Shown in pieces: positions 45,134 to 55,559 of a stretch of 64,000 bases of DNA. The notes beneath the pieces were generated by a model. That model had not been told where the DNA came from, searched no databases, and worked only from the letters and a program-made list of their open reading frames with translations. Position numbers and translations under genes: made by a program. Positions within the stretch are counted from its first letter, which is position 1; every line of letters starts with the position of its first letter. The stretch comes from Nostoc carneum NIES-2107 (GTDB lineage Bacteria; Cyanobacteriota; Cyanobacteriia; Cyanobacteriales; Nostocaceae), in contig AP018180.1 of NCBI GenBank assembly GCA_002368155.1, positions 4,135,380 to 4,199,379 of the forward strand. The letters run 5' to 3'.

Positions 45134-46093
45134 ATGACTCCTAACATTACAGATTCAGTAGTGAAGGCGACAATAGCAGCCATTGTATCTGAGTCAGCAA
45201 CTACAGAAGAGCAAATTCAGATGCTGATTGAGATAGCATTAGGCTGGCAAAAAAAGCATCCAACTGCCAAAGACTTGCGGAATGTAATTTCTCTCTATTA
45301 TCGGATTTATGAAATGTGCGGTGAAGACTATCCCCTACTCCAAGCTAAGGCTAAAGTAGGGATGGGTAAGGCACTACAGAGAATTCCGAATGTCAGTCCG
45401 CAACTGCTGCTGCAAGCGAAAGCTGCTTATGAAGAAGCATTGCCCATATTACAGCAGTTCGCTGTCAAAGCAGAAGTGGCAGAAGTGCAGATGAACTTGG
45501 GGTTGGCGTTGCAATCGCTAGTACCCTTCAATTTAGCCAGGATAGTAGATAGCATCAGTGCTTATCATCAGGCTTTGCAGGTATTTACTTGGCAAGATTA
45601 TCCCCAAGAATACGCCATCTTATACAACAATCTTGCGATCGCTTACCTTTCTATGCCTCTCGCTTCAGCACGAGAATACTTCCACCAGGGATTAGCGGTG
45701 CAATCATTGCTAGTGGCGCTGAAGCATATCAAGTTGAACGAACATCCTAGAGAATATGCCATGTTGCAGAACAACCTGGGTAACGCTTGGCAATATTTAG
45801 TAACTGCCCATCCTTTAGAGAATAACTTACGCGCGATCGCAGCTTATGATGAAGCCTTAAAGGTGCGTAATCGGCAAGATACACCTATCGAATACGCTCA
45901 TACAATTGCTAATAAAGCCAATGCTCTGCGTAACTTATCAGATAATCGCCCACAGCTAGCAATACAGTCTCGCACTTACTATCAAGAAGCTTGGGAAATT
46001 TTCAGTCAGCACCAACAGTTACAACAAGCACAATTAATAGCCAAACTCTTCCAAAAAACTGTTACAGAGATTACAAATCGCCATGAGCAATAA
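45134..46093 (+). CDS. TPR-like protein upstream of hupS (extended-hyp gene type)
   Basis: A 319-residue soluble helical-repeat protein with TPR-like motifs, such as RIVDSISAYHQALQVFTWQD and NNLRAIAAYDEALKVRNRQD, each followed by a Tyr-Ala-Asn-Asn-Leu-Gly type helix. It is first of four genes divergent from hupS. From memory, Nostoc PCC 7120 has a comparable TPR gene (alr0691) with two small membrane protein genes and a NifU-like gene beside its hyp operon, proposed to help hydrogenase small-subunit maturation. The likeness in gene content supports that role here but is not proof. Confidence 0.75.
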   Translation: MTPNITDSVVKATIAAIVSESATTEEQIQMLIEIALGWQKKHPTAKDLRNVISLYYRIYEMCGEDYPLLQAKAKVGMGKALQRIPNVSPQLLLQAKAAYEEALPILQQFAVKAEVAEVQMNLGLALQSLVPFNLARIVDSISAYHQALQVFTWQDYPQEYAILYNNLAIAYLSMPLASAREYFHQGLAVQSLLVALKHIKLNEHPREYAMLQNNLGNAWQYLVTAHPLENNLRAIAAYDEALKVRNRQDTPIEYAHTIANKANALRNLSDNRPQLAIQSRTYYQEAWEIFSQHQQLQQAQLIAKLFQKTVTEITNRHEQ

Positions 46094-46196
46094 GTTTGGA
46101 ATTAACAGTTACTATTTATTAACTTGTGTACTGTGTATTCACTAGCAATTAACAATTTATTCGTTATTCAAAGAAAGAGAAACAAGGAGAGAAATC

Positions 46197-46436
46197 ATGA
46201 GCAATTTTCTCACCAGTTTAGCATCTGGGAACCTAAATATTGCCACAGTAATAGTATGGGTCTTAATAGCAACCGTCTTATCTATGCTTGGCGGTGCTAT
46301 TGGGGGCATACTACTAGCTGGCAAAGATATAGGTTATAAGTTTTCTGCTATGTTGGGCGGATTGTTTGGCCCTGCAGGTGTAATTCCTGCGATTCTGTTA
46401 GGACTAGCTGCACTGAATTTGTTCACAAATTTATAG
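46197..46436 (+). CDS. Small membrane protein (asr0690/asr0689 type)
   Basis: A 79-residue protein with two or three hydrophobic segments (ATVIVWVLIATVLSMLGGAI, LGGLFGPAGVIPAILLGLAA) and Gly-rich turns. The ATG at 46197 has AAGGAGAG eight bases upstream. It follows the TPR gene by about 100 bp and probably belongs to the same transcript. I compare it to the small membrane proteins encoded in the extended hyp operon of Nostoc PCC 7120; function unknown. Confidence 0.7.
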   Translation: MSNFLTSLASGNLNIATVIVWVLIATVLSMLGGAIGGILLAGKDIGYKFSAMLGGLFGPAGVIPAILLGLAALNLFTNL

Positions 46437-46536
46437 TACATATTTACACAAAATTTTCGCTATGAGAATCAGAAAATATGTGCGTTATTCTGGGTTGATA
46501 AATGCTATAAATTCATGCCAATAACTAGGAGGTATC

Positions 46537-46761
46537 ATGTTTGAGCTTGGGTGGTTTTCTGCTAAATTATTTTTAAAGGGAAGGCTAGTACGTAACCCCA
46601 TACATTTTGTGCGACAAATTGCGATCGCGACTGGTATCAATTCCTTAATCTTATTACCACTGGAACAAACTACAATGCCTTTCTGGCTACCAATCGTCAT
46701 ATCTAGTCTAGCCACAGGTGCAACCATGCCATTTCTATTGAAAGATTTTAAAACTAAATAG
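46537..46761 (+). CDS. Small membrane protein (second of pair)
   Basis: A 74-residue protein, MFELGWFSAKLFLKGRLVRN, with a hydrophobic C-terminal half (FWLPIVISSLATGATMPFLL). AGGAGG lies 5 bases before the ATG, a strong ribosome binding site. The position next to the preceding small membrane protein and the NifU/Rieske gene suggests a membrane-associated part of the same maturation or electron-transfer unit. Confidence 0.7.
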   Translation: MFELGWFSAKLFLKGRLVRNPIHFVRQIAIATGINSLILLPLEQTTMPFWLPIVISSLATGATMPFLLKDFKTK

Positions 46762-46850
46762 ATTATTAGTTATTTATTTTGAGCAATTGGTCATTAGTCA
46801 TTTATCTAAAATACTTGACTTTTGACCTTTCTAACTTGAATTTTTACCAA

Positions 46851-47708
46851 ATGAATAAAATAGAAGAATTAGTTCAAGAAATCAGCCGTTTTGAAGCAAT
46901 TATATCTGAGTGGGATGAAAGCGAAAGGTATGTGGCTTTAGGTTTAAAACGAGCCATTGAAGAATTAAATAAAATTGCTTTAGAACGGTTAATTAAAAAT
47001 ATCAAGAAAGAATCTTTATCTGCTTTACGTCATGCTGTGGATGATGAATGCATTTATGCAGTATTGCTATATCACGAATTAGTCAAACCACCACAACCGC
47101 CTTTAGAAAAACGTATTCAGACAGCCCTTGCAGAAGTACGCCCAGGCTTACAGAGCCATAATGGAGATGTAGAACTAGTAGCTATTAAACTTCCAGATAC
47201 AGTAGAAGTAAGATTGGTTGGAACTTGCAGTAATTGTCCGGCTTCTACCTTGACTCTTACAGAAGGAATCGAACAGGCTATTAAATCTCATTGTCCAGAG
47301 ATTACTAAAGTTATCGCTGTGAGTTCTAATTTAAAAGTTGATAATTCCCAGCAAAATTTAATTAATCACCTATCTCAGCTAAAAGGCGCAACTTGGGTGA
47401 GAGTAACAACTGTGGAACAAGTGCCAGAATCAGGTATTCTCGAGGTTTCTTTTGCAGGTAATTCCTTAATCTTATATCGTCAAGGTATTGACATTGTTTG
47501 TTATCAAAATGCTTGCGCTCACTTAGGATATGCTTTGGATAGAGGTGAAGTTGACAATGGTATTATTACCTGTCCTCATCACGGTTTTAAATACAACTTA
47601 AAAACAGGTGAATGTTTAACAATACCTGATGTTGCTCTGCAGTTATATCCTGTACAAATTAAAGAAGGTAAGGTTTTTGTACAACTACAATCATCAGCAG
47701 CAAGCTAA
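46851..47708 (+). CDS. NifU C-terminal domain / Rieske [2Fe-2S] fusion protein
   Basis: A 285-residue soluble protein with three parts. A helical N-terminus (about 1-85) is followed by a NifU-C scaffold domain at about 90-160: ALAEVRPGLQSHNGDVELVA and the Fe-S assembly motif TCSNCPAS. From about 185 a Rieske domain has both ligand pairs, Cys-x-His in NACAHLGYALDRGE and Cys-x2-His in ITCPHHGFKYNLKTGEC. It could build or deliver an Fe-S cluster and carry an electron. Its place beside hupS fits a role in HupS cluster assembly, which is inference. The ATG at 46851 begins the conserved helix; the frame is open from 46779. Confidence 0.85.
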   Translation: MNKIEELVQEISRFEAIISEWDESERYVALGLKRAIEELNKIALERLIKNIKKESLSALRHAVDDECIYAVLLYHELVKPPQPPLEKRIQTALAEVRPGLQSHNGDVELVAIKLPDTVEVRLVGTCSNCPASTLTLTEGIEQAIKSHCPEITKVIAVSSNLKVDNSQQNLINHLSQLKGATWVRVTTVEQVPESGILEVSFAGNSLILYRQGIDIVCYQNACAHLGYALDRGEVDNGIITCPHHGFKYNLKTGECLTIPDVALQLYPVQIKEGKVFVQLQSSAAS

Positions 47709-47836
47709 AATTGTATTCTGAAGTGAGTAACTAAGCTGTTATGCATTTAAGTAGCATAGTTATTCATCTACTAATGACAAATGACTAAGGACAAATGACA
47801 ACCTTTACAACTTAATCTGAAATTGCAGCAACCTAC

Positions 47837-49417
47837 CTACAACTGCATTGATTGATTTACATAAACTTGTAATTCTGTACCAGCAGGCAAAAACCAAATA
47901 TTAGTTCGTTGCATTAATTGAGAGATGGCTTGTTGATTACGTTGTGTAATTTGAGGAACTAGAGAATTGATACCACCTTCTAAAACTCCAGTCAAAATGT
48001 TCCTTTTAGGATTCGTGTTACTCACCACAGTACCACCAGAGGTTGTAGTGATGACTTGAGATTCAGTCCGGTTAGATAAATCTGCAAGTTTACCCAACCC
48101 ACCCAAAATAAATAGTCCCGCATCCATACCAGCAATAGATCCCTTTCCCTGGGAAAATTGATTTGCTATTAGAGGTTTGCCATGAGGTGCGCGAATTGTC
48201 AATGCATTGCTGGGTAGGCTGATTTCTGTGATGTTTTGATTGTTTTGGGAAACAACTTTCAAAACATTGAGCTTTAATAAACCCTGCTCAGAGATAGAAT
48301 TAATTTCAGTTAATAATTCGGTGGTTTTAGATAGTGCGATCGCACCATCTACAGATTTTAATGGCTCTTTCAACCTTACCACAAATAAGTTTTTGCCACT
48401 TTCGTCATTGTTACCGCTAGAACTAGATCTGCTAGTTTCCCCAAATACTGCTGTTGCTAAAACAGCTTTAGCGTTACTTCCTACCGCTAAAGATTTTGGC
48501 ATTGTTTGAACTGGGGTTGCTACAGAAGATGATTGTACTGGGGTTTGATTTATTGGGGAATTTATGATTGATGACTGTAAACTAGGATTTCTTGGAGGTT
48601 GATAACTAGTAGGATTAATATTAGGTTGCTCGTTTGCCTGATGAGAACGATTTGGCTGTGTTTGAGGTGGGGGTGCATTTGGTGTAGGTGATGGCTTTGT
48701 ACTCCCCAATGCTTGAGAGGTAGATTTTGTAGATGTGCGCTGTGATTTCGGTGCAACTTTAGCTAATTGCACAGAGTACTTGTTTGGAATACTCCGAGGC
48801 ACATAAACTGTTGGCAGTAATGTTGCTGTTCTTGTTTGTACGACTTGTAGTCTATCTCTAGAAACCACTGAAGGGTTCATCTGAGAAGCTGATTGATTAA
48901 TCAATTTTGGTGGCTGTATTAATAGGCTTCTCAGTTGTTGTTGCGCGGCTTTGACTTCTTTGACTTGTTCTGTAAGTGCTAATTTTGTTTTGAGAATTTC
49001 TATTTCTGAAATTCGAGAATCTGTTTCGTTTTGAGGTAGCGATCGCACTTCTGAGACAACAGTCTTTTTTTGGACTGGCTTTTGGCTATTTCCACTCATC
49101 AACTGCAACAGAAAAACACTCACCAATAAAATTATAGACAAAGTAGCAGTGCCAACTAAAACAACTTTTATAAAAGGATTAGATGCAAAAGATTGCTGAG
49201 TTGCAGCTACTTCTGATGTAGTAGGTGATAGTTCTGGAGAGCTTGATATTTCTACTTCTTCTATATCAGAGAGATGTTCTTCAAATCCAACTAATTTTGC
49301 TATCTGTGTTTCCCAATCAGAAGATTCTACTTCTATTTTTTTTACAGGTTCATTCTGTGGTGGCAGATTAATTATACTTGGGGAATGGTTATCTGTAGAA
49401 ATTAATTTTTGAGTCAT
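47837..49417 (-). CDS. Envelope-spanning VirB10/TrbI-like protein
   Basis: A 526-residue protein. An acidic cytoplasmic N-terminus of about 75 residues precedes one membrane helix (FIKVVLVGTATLSIILLVSV). A Pro/Gln/Ser-rich linker with a coiled-coil start follows, then a C-terminal beta domain (LFVVRLKEPLKSVDGAIALS, WFLPAGTELQVYVNQSMQL). The last motif resembles the end of VirB10/TrbI proteins, where such a domain forms the outer ring of secretion channels. No other type IV secretion gene is in the window. It is 92 bp downstream of the Wzc-like gene on the same strand, so a part in polysaccharide export is possible. Confidence 0.65.
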   Translation of the reverse strand: MTQKLISTDNHSPSIINLPPQNEPVKKIEVESSDWETQIAKLVGFEEHLSDIEEVEISSSPELSPTTSEVAATQQSFASNPFIKVVLVGTATLSIILLVSVFLLQLMSGNSQKPVQKKTVVSEVRSLPQNETDSRISEIEILKTKLALTEQVKEVKAAQQQLRSLLIQPPKLINQSASQMNPSVVSRDRLQVVQTRTATLLPTVYVPRSIPNKYSVQLAKVAPKSQRTSTKSTSQALGSTKPSPTPNAPPPQTQPNRSHQANEQPNINPTSYQPPRNPSLQSSIINSPINQTPVQSSSVATPVQTMPKSLAVGSNAKAVLATAVFGETSRSSSSGNNDESGKNLFVVRLKEPLKSVDGAIALSKTTELLTEINSISEQGLLKLNVLKVVSQNNQNITEISLPSNALTIRAPHGKPLIANQFSQGKGSIAGMDAGLFILGGLGKLADLSNRTESQVITTTSGGTVVSNTNPKRNILTGVLEGGINSLVPQITQRNQQAISQLMQRTNIWFLPAGTELQVYVNQSMQL

Positions 49418-49509
49418 ATTATATATGAATTAATTTTCAACCAAAGGGATATAATTTTTCAAAAATCTAAAACTTATTTTTGTTAGACAATCTTACTCAA
49501 ACGCTATAG

Positions 49510-51684
49510 CTAATCATTCAAATTGCTACTTTGTCCATTCCCCACAATACCTAAGACATTCATCGGCGAAAGTTTGAGGTGATCTAAAGTTTGTTCTACT
49601 TTGGCAGAATCTGTTTTATCAATCCTAACTACTAATAAAATCCCATCAGTATTTTGTGCTAGCAAGCTAGCATCAGCTAACCCTAGTAAGGGAGGAGTGT
49701 CATAAATCACTAAATCAAAGTTATTATGAAAATCTGCCATCAAGCGTTTCATCTTCTCCGATGAAAGCAACTTTGTGGGATCGGGAGGTATAGGGCCAGC
49801 CGTGAGCACTGATAATTGACTCATAGAAGGTAATTTACGAATTACTTCCTCTGGTGGTAAATTTGTAGAAATTAAATTACTTAATCCCCATAAATTATTT
49901 AAATGTGACAGAGAGTGAATTACAGGCTGACGCAGATTTGCATCTACAAGTAGTACTCTTTGCCCCATTGCTGTAGCTATTTGTGCTAAATGGAAAGCAA
50001 CTGTAGACTTGCCATCACCAGATGTAGCTGAGCTTATAATGATAGAACGCATCTGGCGATCGCAACTGAGAAGTTGAATATTTGTATAAAGTACCCGTAA
50101 AGCTTCTAAAAATTTTACAGAATGATTGCTGTAGTTTTGAGCTGGTATGACTGCTAATCCAGGAGTGCTTTCAGGGGGAAAATTTGGGATTCTGACTACA
50201 GGAATATTTCCTTCAGAAGCAGGGTATTGACTAATGTGCAGTTGCTTTTCAAAGGGAATATTACCTAATAATGGTAGTTTCAGCTTGTCTTTGAGATCGT
50301 TGGTGCTATGGTATGTATTGTCAATCTTTTCAATCAGGATAGCAAAACTTATTCCTGCTACTAAACTCGTAATCAATCCCATGATTAAATTACGTTTTAT
50401 ATCGGAACCAGTAGCAGGAAATTGAGGTTGAATTGGCATCTTCAGTAATTGCCAACCTAACTCTGCCTGGGATATCCGAATTTGGAGTTCTTCACGAGTA
50501 GATAGAAAACGATTGAGGCTTTCTGTGGTGATCTGTAATTTTCTTTGCAGTGCATTATATTGCCTTGCTAAAGCTGGCAATGTTTTGCTTTTATGTTCAA
50601 GTTTTTCTATTGTTTTATCTATCTCCTGCCTTTGCACGTCTAAGGTTTGAACTTGTGTTGCGATCTCAGAAAGTTTTACATCCATAAAGCGTTGTGCTTC
50701 ATTACGCAGCAAAGGTAATAAACTTTCTCGTTTATCCTGCAACGCTTGAATGCTGGGATTTTCTGATTGTAAACGCGTTGACTCTTGGGCAATTTGAGCA
50801 TCTAATTGACGAATCTGAGCTAGTAACTGCTGATATAAAACGGCATTATTAAGTGCAGATGTTGCTCCGTCTTTTCCCTTAATAATATTTAAATTAGAAC
50901 GAGCTTCCCCCAACTGCATATCAATATTTTGTCGTTGTTCAGACAATTTAGCTATTTGCTCATCTACTTGTTTAGCCTCGGCTTCTGGGTCATTAAATTT
51001 GTAATTTAGCCGAAAACTTTGCAATTCTCTTTGGATATTATCAACTCGATTCTGTAAAAATGGCAGTTGTCTTTCAACGAACTGAATACCTTGACGCAGT
51101 TTGGTTTGTCGCCTCTCTTGGCTGTATTCTACATACTCTTGAGAAATTTTATCTAATACAACTTTAATTTTATTGGGATCATGACCACGGTATTTTACCT
51201 CTATAATCTTGGTTTCACCTAAACGATTAATCTGCAAGCTATTGATTATCTCATCATAATTAATATCTGGATAATAGGGTTGTATATGTTTAATTATCCC
51301 CCCTATCAATTCAGGACTTTTTAGAACCTGAATTTGGCTATCATAATCTAGAGTACTTTTACTTGTTGAGTTAGCATTAGCATCTTTGACAATATCCACT
51401 ACTTTGCTGTCATCATTCACAGGTTCAACTAGCAACTGAAAACTACTTTCATACTCTGGTTGCTTTTGATTGAACCTCATATTAAAAGCAGAAGCTAGCA
51501 TCACAACCGTAGCTACTCCAACAATCACTAGAGATCGTCGCCTGATTAGACCGATAAATTCACGGAAATTCCAACCTTTTTCCGAATCTTCCATCTCGGG
51601 GAAAGGTTGTGGCAAGTAAGATGCTGGTACAGAATTTCTATTCCGGTCATAATCTGAGAATTGATAAGGATTATTCTCCATCAT
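49510..51684 (-). CDS. Wzc-type polysaccharide co-polymerase / tyrosine autokinase
   Basis: A 724-residue inner-membrane protein that controls polymer length in exopolysaccharide synthesis and autophosphorylates on tyrosine. The N-terminal Wzz domain starts after SLVIVGVATVVMLASAFNMR, the periplasmic part has long coiled coils (about 190-410), and a second helix (LIMGLITSLVAGISFAILIE) leads to the cytoplasmic BY-kinase: Walker A SATSGDGKSTVAFHLAQ, Walker A' VLLVDANLRQPVIH and Walker B LVIYDTPPLLGLAD. The C-terminus lacks an obvious Tyr cluster. Same strand as the VirB10-like gene. Confidence 0.92.
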   Translation of the reverse strand: MMENNPYQFSDYDRNRNSVPASYLPQPFPEMEDSEKGWNFREFIGLIRRRSLVIVGVATVVMLASAFNMRFNQKQPEYESSFQLLVEPVNDDSKVVDIVKDANANSTSKSTLDYDSQIQVLKSPELIGGIIKHIQPYYPDINYDEIINSLQINRLGETKIIEVKYRGHDPNKIKVVLDKISQEYVEYSQERRQTKLRQGIQFVERQLPFLQNRVDNIQRELQSFRLNYKFNDPEAEAKQVDEQIAKLSEQRQNIDMQLGEARSNLNIIKGKDGATSALNNAVLYQQLLAQIRQLDAQIAQESTRLQSENPSIQALQDKRESLLPLLRNEAQRFMDVKLSEIATQVQTLDVQRQEIDKTIEKLEHKSKTLPALARQYNALQRKLQITTESLNRFLSTREELQIRISQAELGWQLLKMPIQPQFPATGSDIKRNLIMGLITSLVAGISFAILIEKIDNTYHSTNDLKDKLKLPLLGNIPFEKQLHISQYPASEGNIPVVRIPNFPPESTPGLAVIPAQNYSNHSVKFLEALRVLYTNIQLLSCDRQMRSIIISSATSGDGKSTVAFHLAQIATAMGQRVLLVDANLRQPVIHSLSHLNNLWGLSNLISTNLPPEEVIRKLPSMSQLSVLTAGPIPPDPTKLLSSEKMKRLMADFHNNFDLVIYDTPPLLGLADASLLAQNTDGILLVVRIDKTDSAKVEQTLDHLKLSPMNVLGIVGNGQSSNLND

Positions 51685-53525
51685 TTATTAATATCTGGTA
51701 ATGAGAAAAGTAAATTTCGGATAACAGGTTAAAAATTATTGATTATGCAGCAACTAACAGCTTAATCAAAGCCTACTCTAGAAAGTTAGTTCTGTAATAA
51801 GATGACACGTTGGCAGTATTTTGATCGGGCTGTATATGGAATCAGCTAAGTGCTATCTTTTACTAGAAAAGCTTTGGGCAACTACATAAGTAGTTTAACG
51901 ATTAAATTATAAATTAGTGACATACGTATTAATATATTAATTTTATAAAGTTCATAATATCTATAAAAAATCCTACTTGCTTTTTAAGCATCTAAGCTCA
52001 TTAGAAGCCTGGTATGTACAATTTTTATTCTCGGTATGCTAAGCAATATTCTTAAGTAAGCTTTTTGTATTGGAAATATAAAAAGCTTTGTGATCTCGAT
52101 AGTAATATTACAATTAATTAAAATTATTTTTACTACTTGCCGTTGATTTTTAAATGTTTCCAAAACCTGCTTTCAGATACTTAACCTGGGCTGGGATCAT
52201 AGCATGGTGTTTAAAAAGGCTATATATAACTCTTATGTAATTACGTAGTTAGCAAAATATAATAGTATAAAATCATACTTATACTTTTTAAGAAAGTAAT
52301 TTATGTAAGCAATTTGTATTTTGCAATTTATTCTTAAAAATAAAAATATGATTTTTAAATCCTCCTCGAGACAGTAAGTATGAGAGCAAAATAACTCTAA
52401 AAAAACTTGTAGATGAGGTATTAAAAATTACTGAATCATCAGAGGTATGGCCTCTGAGAAACAATTTATGTACTAGATATACTGTGGATTTGCATAAACT
52501 CTTTAAAATCAATAATTTTTGCCTGATTTTTAAATTCATATCCACATTTTCCCCAATCTTTAATATCCTCGCAAACACTGGATTAAAATTTCACTCTGTT
52601 AGTGAAAGTATCTCAAAATGTAATATTGTATACGAGTATTTGATATATCAAAAAAATATATCAGTGGTATTATGGTTATTTTATAAAGATTATGTATGAA
52701 ATTTTTTGTGAAATCATGAATTTATGATGAAGTACGCACGTAAATTGGAAACATGGTATTGTAAATTAGAGATTAGACGTGATGAGCAATTATCAGCCTA
52801 AAGTTCTTAAGGGTCTGTAGTTGTTCAATAATTGTCAAAACAACTGAAAAAAAGTAGTTTTTGCAATTGTGTTTGTCATTTGGAAGCTTTCTTAAACCCA
52901 AAATTACATTTAACGAGAAATAATCAATAGAAACTAAATGATGTGAAGCAAGAGAAACGAATTTAAAATCTGATACCAATTACTCTATATCTAAGGACGA
53001 TGCATCCAGTTTGATTTCTGGAAAAATCTTGTAGAACTCTAATTCTCTTCTTGTTTGTTCCATTTTCAGAGTTACCTGTTACCTATATCTACAAGTAACT
53101 ACAAAAATCAAACTTTATTCCTAAAGCAGAATACTTAGATAAGTAGTCGCTTAGAAAGAGCTAAAAAAGAAAGGAATGAGATAAATTTAACAGCCTTCTG
53201 AGCAAAAACTTTCTAGTAAATAAACGTAATACTACTATTCCTGTTTTTCCTGTAATTAGGTTTAATTTTGGTAGGAAAATTAGGAAATAGTTTTTTCATA
53301 TCACGTTTATGAACATAGTTAGATTGTAACTATTTTTTACTATGCTTGTGTTAGATGTAGAATTTGCATTATATAACTTGAAGATGTAGCTGCAGGTATA
53401 TAGAGATTATTTTCTAAAACCTGTTGACTAATGTATTGACATGGAATTAAAGCAGGCTGAGTTCCTTATGAATTAATAGACTCAGCACCACTTTAAAGCA
53501 AGATTTACACTATAGGATAGGGCCG
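51685..53525. other. Long AT-rich intergenic region without a recognised gene
   Basis: 1.84 kb with only short, low-complexity open frames that have no family I recognise. It separates the divergent Wzc-like and glycosyltransferase genes and must hold both promoters. No tandem repeats, transposase or strong hairpins stood out. It may hide a small RNA or a decayed gene. Confidence 0.45.
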
Positions 53526-54875
53526 ATGAGACTTAATGAATGGATTAATCAAAAATTCTTTCCATCCATTTCTACTCAATTAGAACCAACAGAGCAGCTT
53601 TCTTTCAAGACTCATAAATCCTTGAAATTGTCTGTCATCACTCAGTTTTTCCCTCCAGACTATGCAGCTACGGGACAGTTAGTTGAAGAACTAGTGAGAA
53701 ATTTAGGTCAACAAGGAGTAGATGTTGAAGTTTTTACCAGCCAACCAGGGTATGCGTTTCAGTCAGCTAGTGCACCCTCTGTTGAGCGTCAGGGTAGAGT
53801 AAGAATACAGCGATCGCGTACAGCGCAACTTTGGCCGGGACGAATTCGTGGTAAGGCCATCAATGGTGTTTTATATACTTTGCGTGCTGCTCTCTATCTC
53901 ATGAGAGGCTGGCGGCGCAGTAATTTATTGTTGTTGACTACAGCACCCCCATTTTTACCAATTGTTGGATATCTAGCACATAAATTTTTTCGATTATCCT
54001 ATGTCTGCATATTGTATGACCTCTATCCAGACATTGCGATCGCCCTCGGAGTCATCTCCAAACATAACTGGATGACCAGATTATGGCAGAAACTCAATCA
54101 GCAAATTTGGCTCAACGCCAAGGGGATCATAGTGCTGAGTCCTGGGATGAAACAACGAGTGGTAGCAAATTGCCCACAAATAGCTGATAAGGTGTCTATA
54201 ATTCACAGTTGGGCAGATCCGGAATGGATTAAGCCCATTGAAAAGCATAAAAACTGGTTTGCATGGAAATATAATCTTGTCAACAAATTTACCGTACTCT
54301 ATTCCGGTAATATGGGTCGCTGCCATGACATAGATACTATCCTGCAAGCTGCTCGATATCTGCATGATGAGCCAATCCAGTTTGTCTGCATTGGTGGCGG
54401 AGCAAAACGCAATGAGCTAATTGAAGAAGTTAAAGTATTAGGGTTGAACAACTTCTTGTTTTTACCCTATCAAGATCAACAAGTACTTCCCTATTCCTTA
54501 ACTGCTTGCGATCTATCACTAGTAAGCGTAGATGCATCTTCAGAGAGTATGGTCGTTCCGAGTAAGTTGTACTCGGCTTTAGCATCAGGACGGCCGATAG
54601 CAGTGATCTGTTCGCAAGATTCTTACTTAAGAGAAATGATTGCAGAAGCCAACTGTGGTGGCACATTTGACAACGGAGACGGATATAGTTTAGCCCAATT
54701 CATTCGCTTGCTCTCTAACGATCCACAACTAGCACAGAGCATGGGTAAGTCGGGTCGTCAATATTTGCGATCGCATTTCACACCAAAAATCATATCTAAA
54801 CAATACCTTGAGGTATTGCAGCAAGCGGTATTTCGTGAAGGTGTGGTCACTATATCAGAAAGCAGTGCCAAATAA
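53526..54875 (+). CDS. WcaI-like family 4 glycosyltransferase
   Basis: A 449-residue cytoplasmic GT-B enzyme. The acceptor half has QFFPPDYAATGQLVEELVRN, with the Gly-x-x-x-Glu stretch typical of WcaI/WbuB glycosyltransferases; the donor half has FTVLYSGNMGRCHDIDTILQ, VCIGGGAKRN and the sugar-nucleotide motif SESMVVPSKLYSALASGRPI. It probably adds one sugar during assembly of the exported polysaccharide. The ATG at 53526 starts about 30 residues before the conserved LKLSVITQFF, so a shorter form is possible. Confidence 0.9.
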   Translation: MRLNEWINQKFFPSISTQLEPTEQLSFKTHKSLKLSVITQFFPPDYAATGQLVEELVRNLGQQGVDVEVFTSQPGYAFQSASAPSVERQGRVRIQRSRTAQLWPGRIRGKAINGVLYTLRAALYLMRGWRRSNLLLLTTAPPFLPIVGYLAHKFFRLSYVCILYDLYPDIAIALGVISKHNWMTRLWQKLNQQIWLNAKGIIVLSPGMKQRVVANCPQIADKVSIIHSWADPEWIKPIEKHKNWFAWKYNLVNKFTVLYSGNMGRCHDIDTILQAARYLHDEPIQFVCIGGGAKRNELIEEVKVLGLNNFLFLPYQDQQVLPYSLTACDLSLVSVDASSESMVVPSKLYSALASGRPIAVICSQDSYLREMIAEANCGGTFDNGDGYSLAQFIRLLSNDPQLAQSMGKSGRQYLRSHFTPKIISKQYLEVLQQAVFREGVVTISESSAK

Positions 54876-55559
54876 AGGTGGTTGATGGGGCTTTATATGT
54901 CAAATTTCTGGTTACTTTTATTTGGTGCATCATCACCATTTTCTGTTGTTTTATTGAACAGTCAGAAGTACTGAAGTTTTCCTGAAGATTTATTAGTTTG
55001 AAGGGCTATTTTTATCTCGACATAGTGAAATAACCAGCTTGCCAAATAATTTTTATAGCAAGTTATATTTTTTTCATAAAGCAATTCAAACTGATATATA
55101 GACATATAGTATAATTTTGCAGCCAGTAACCTATGCCCCATTTTAATTGGTATATTTCACTATTAAGTATTTCAAAAACTCAGGCAAAATATCGCTAAAG
55201 TTTTGATTATTAATCTTGGATAAACACCAATTTCTAGCAATTTAATGTAGATAACGTCAGCTTATCGGCATTTTGCGACTTTACATGAAACTTCAAAAAA
55301 TCAGGAACTTATTTATATAAAAAATATTTAATTGTGCTAAATAAACATGTTATAGTTACTTTTGTAACATTCTTCAAGAGAGTTAATTATATTAATTTTA
55401 ACTCTAAGAACACAAAAAGCTATTCCTCAAAAACGAAGTTAACTTATTGGAGCAAAATACTTTATCCTATTAAATAAGTTTGTTTTTATACTGATTTTAT
55501 AGGGCTGTTCAATAAAGCGTTTTGCTCGCAGATTAGTTAAATAAATTATTTTCAATTTT
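54876..55559. other. Intergenic region, no recognised feature
   Basis: 684 bp of AT-rich sequence between the glycosyltransferase and the zinc-motif gene. No open frame, repeat family or convincing terminator was seen. Confidence 0.45.

Noticed and set aside
52288..52979. Several 68-96 codon frames in the 51.7-53.5 kb gap
   Set aside because: They are Asn/Phe/Ile/Lys-rich, overlap on both strands and have no ribosome sites or recognised families.
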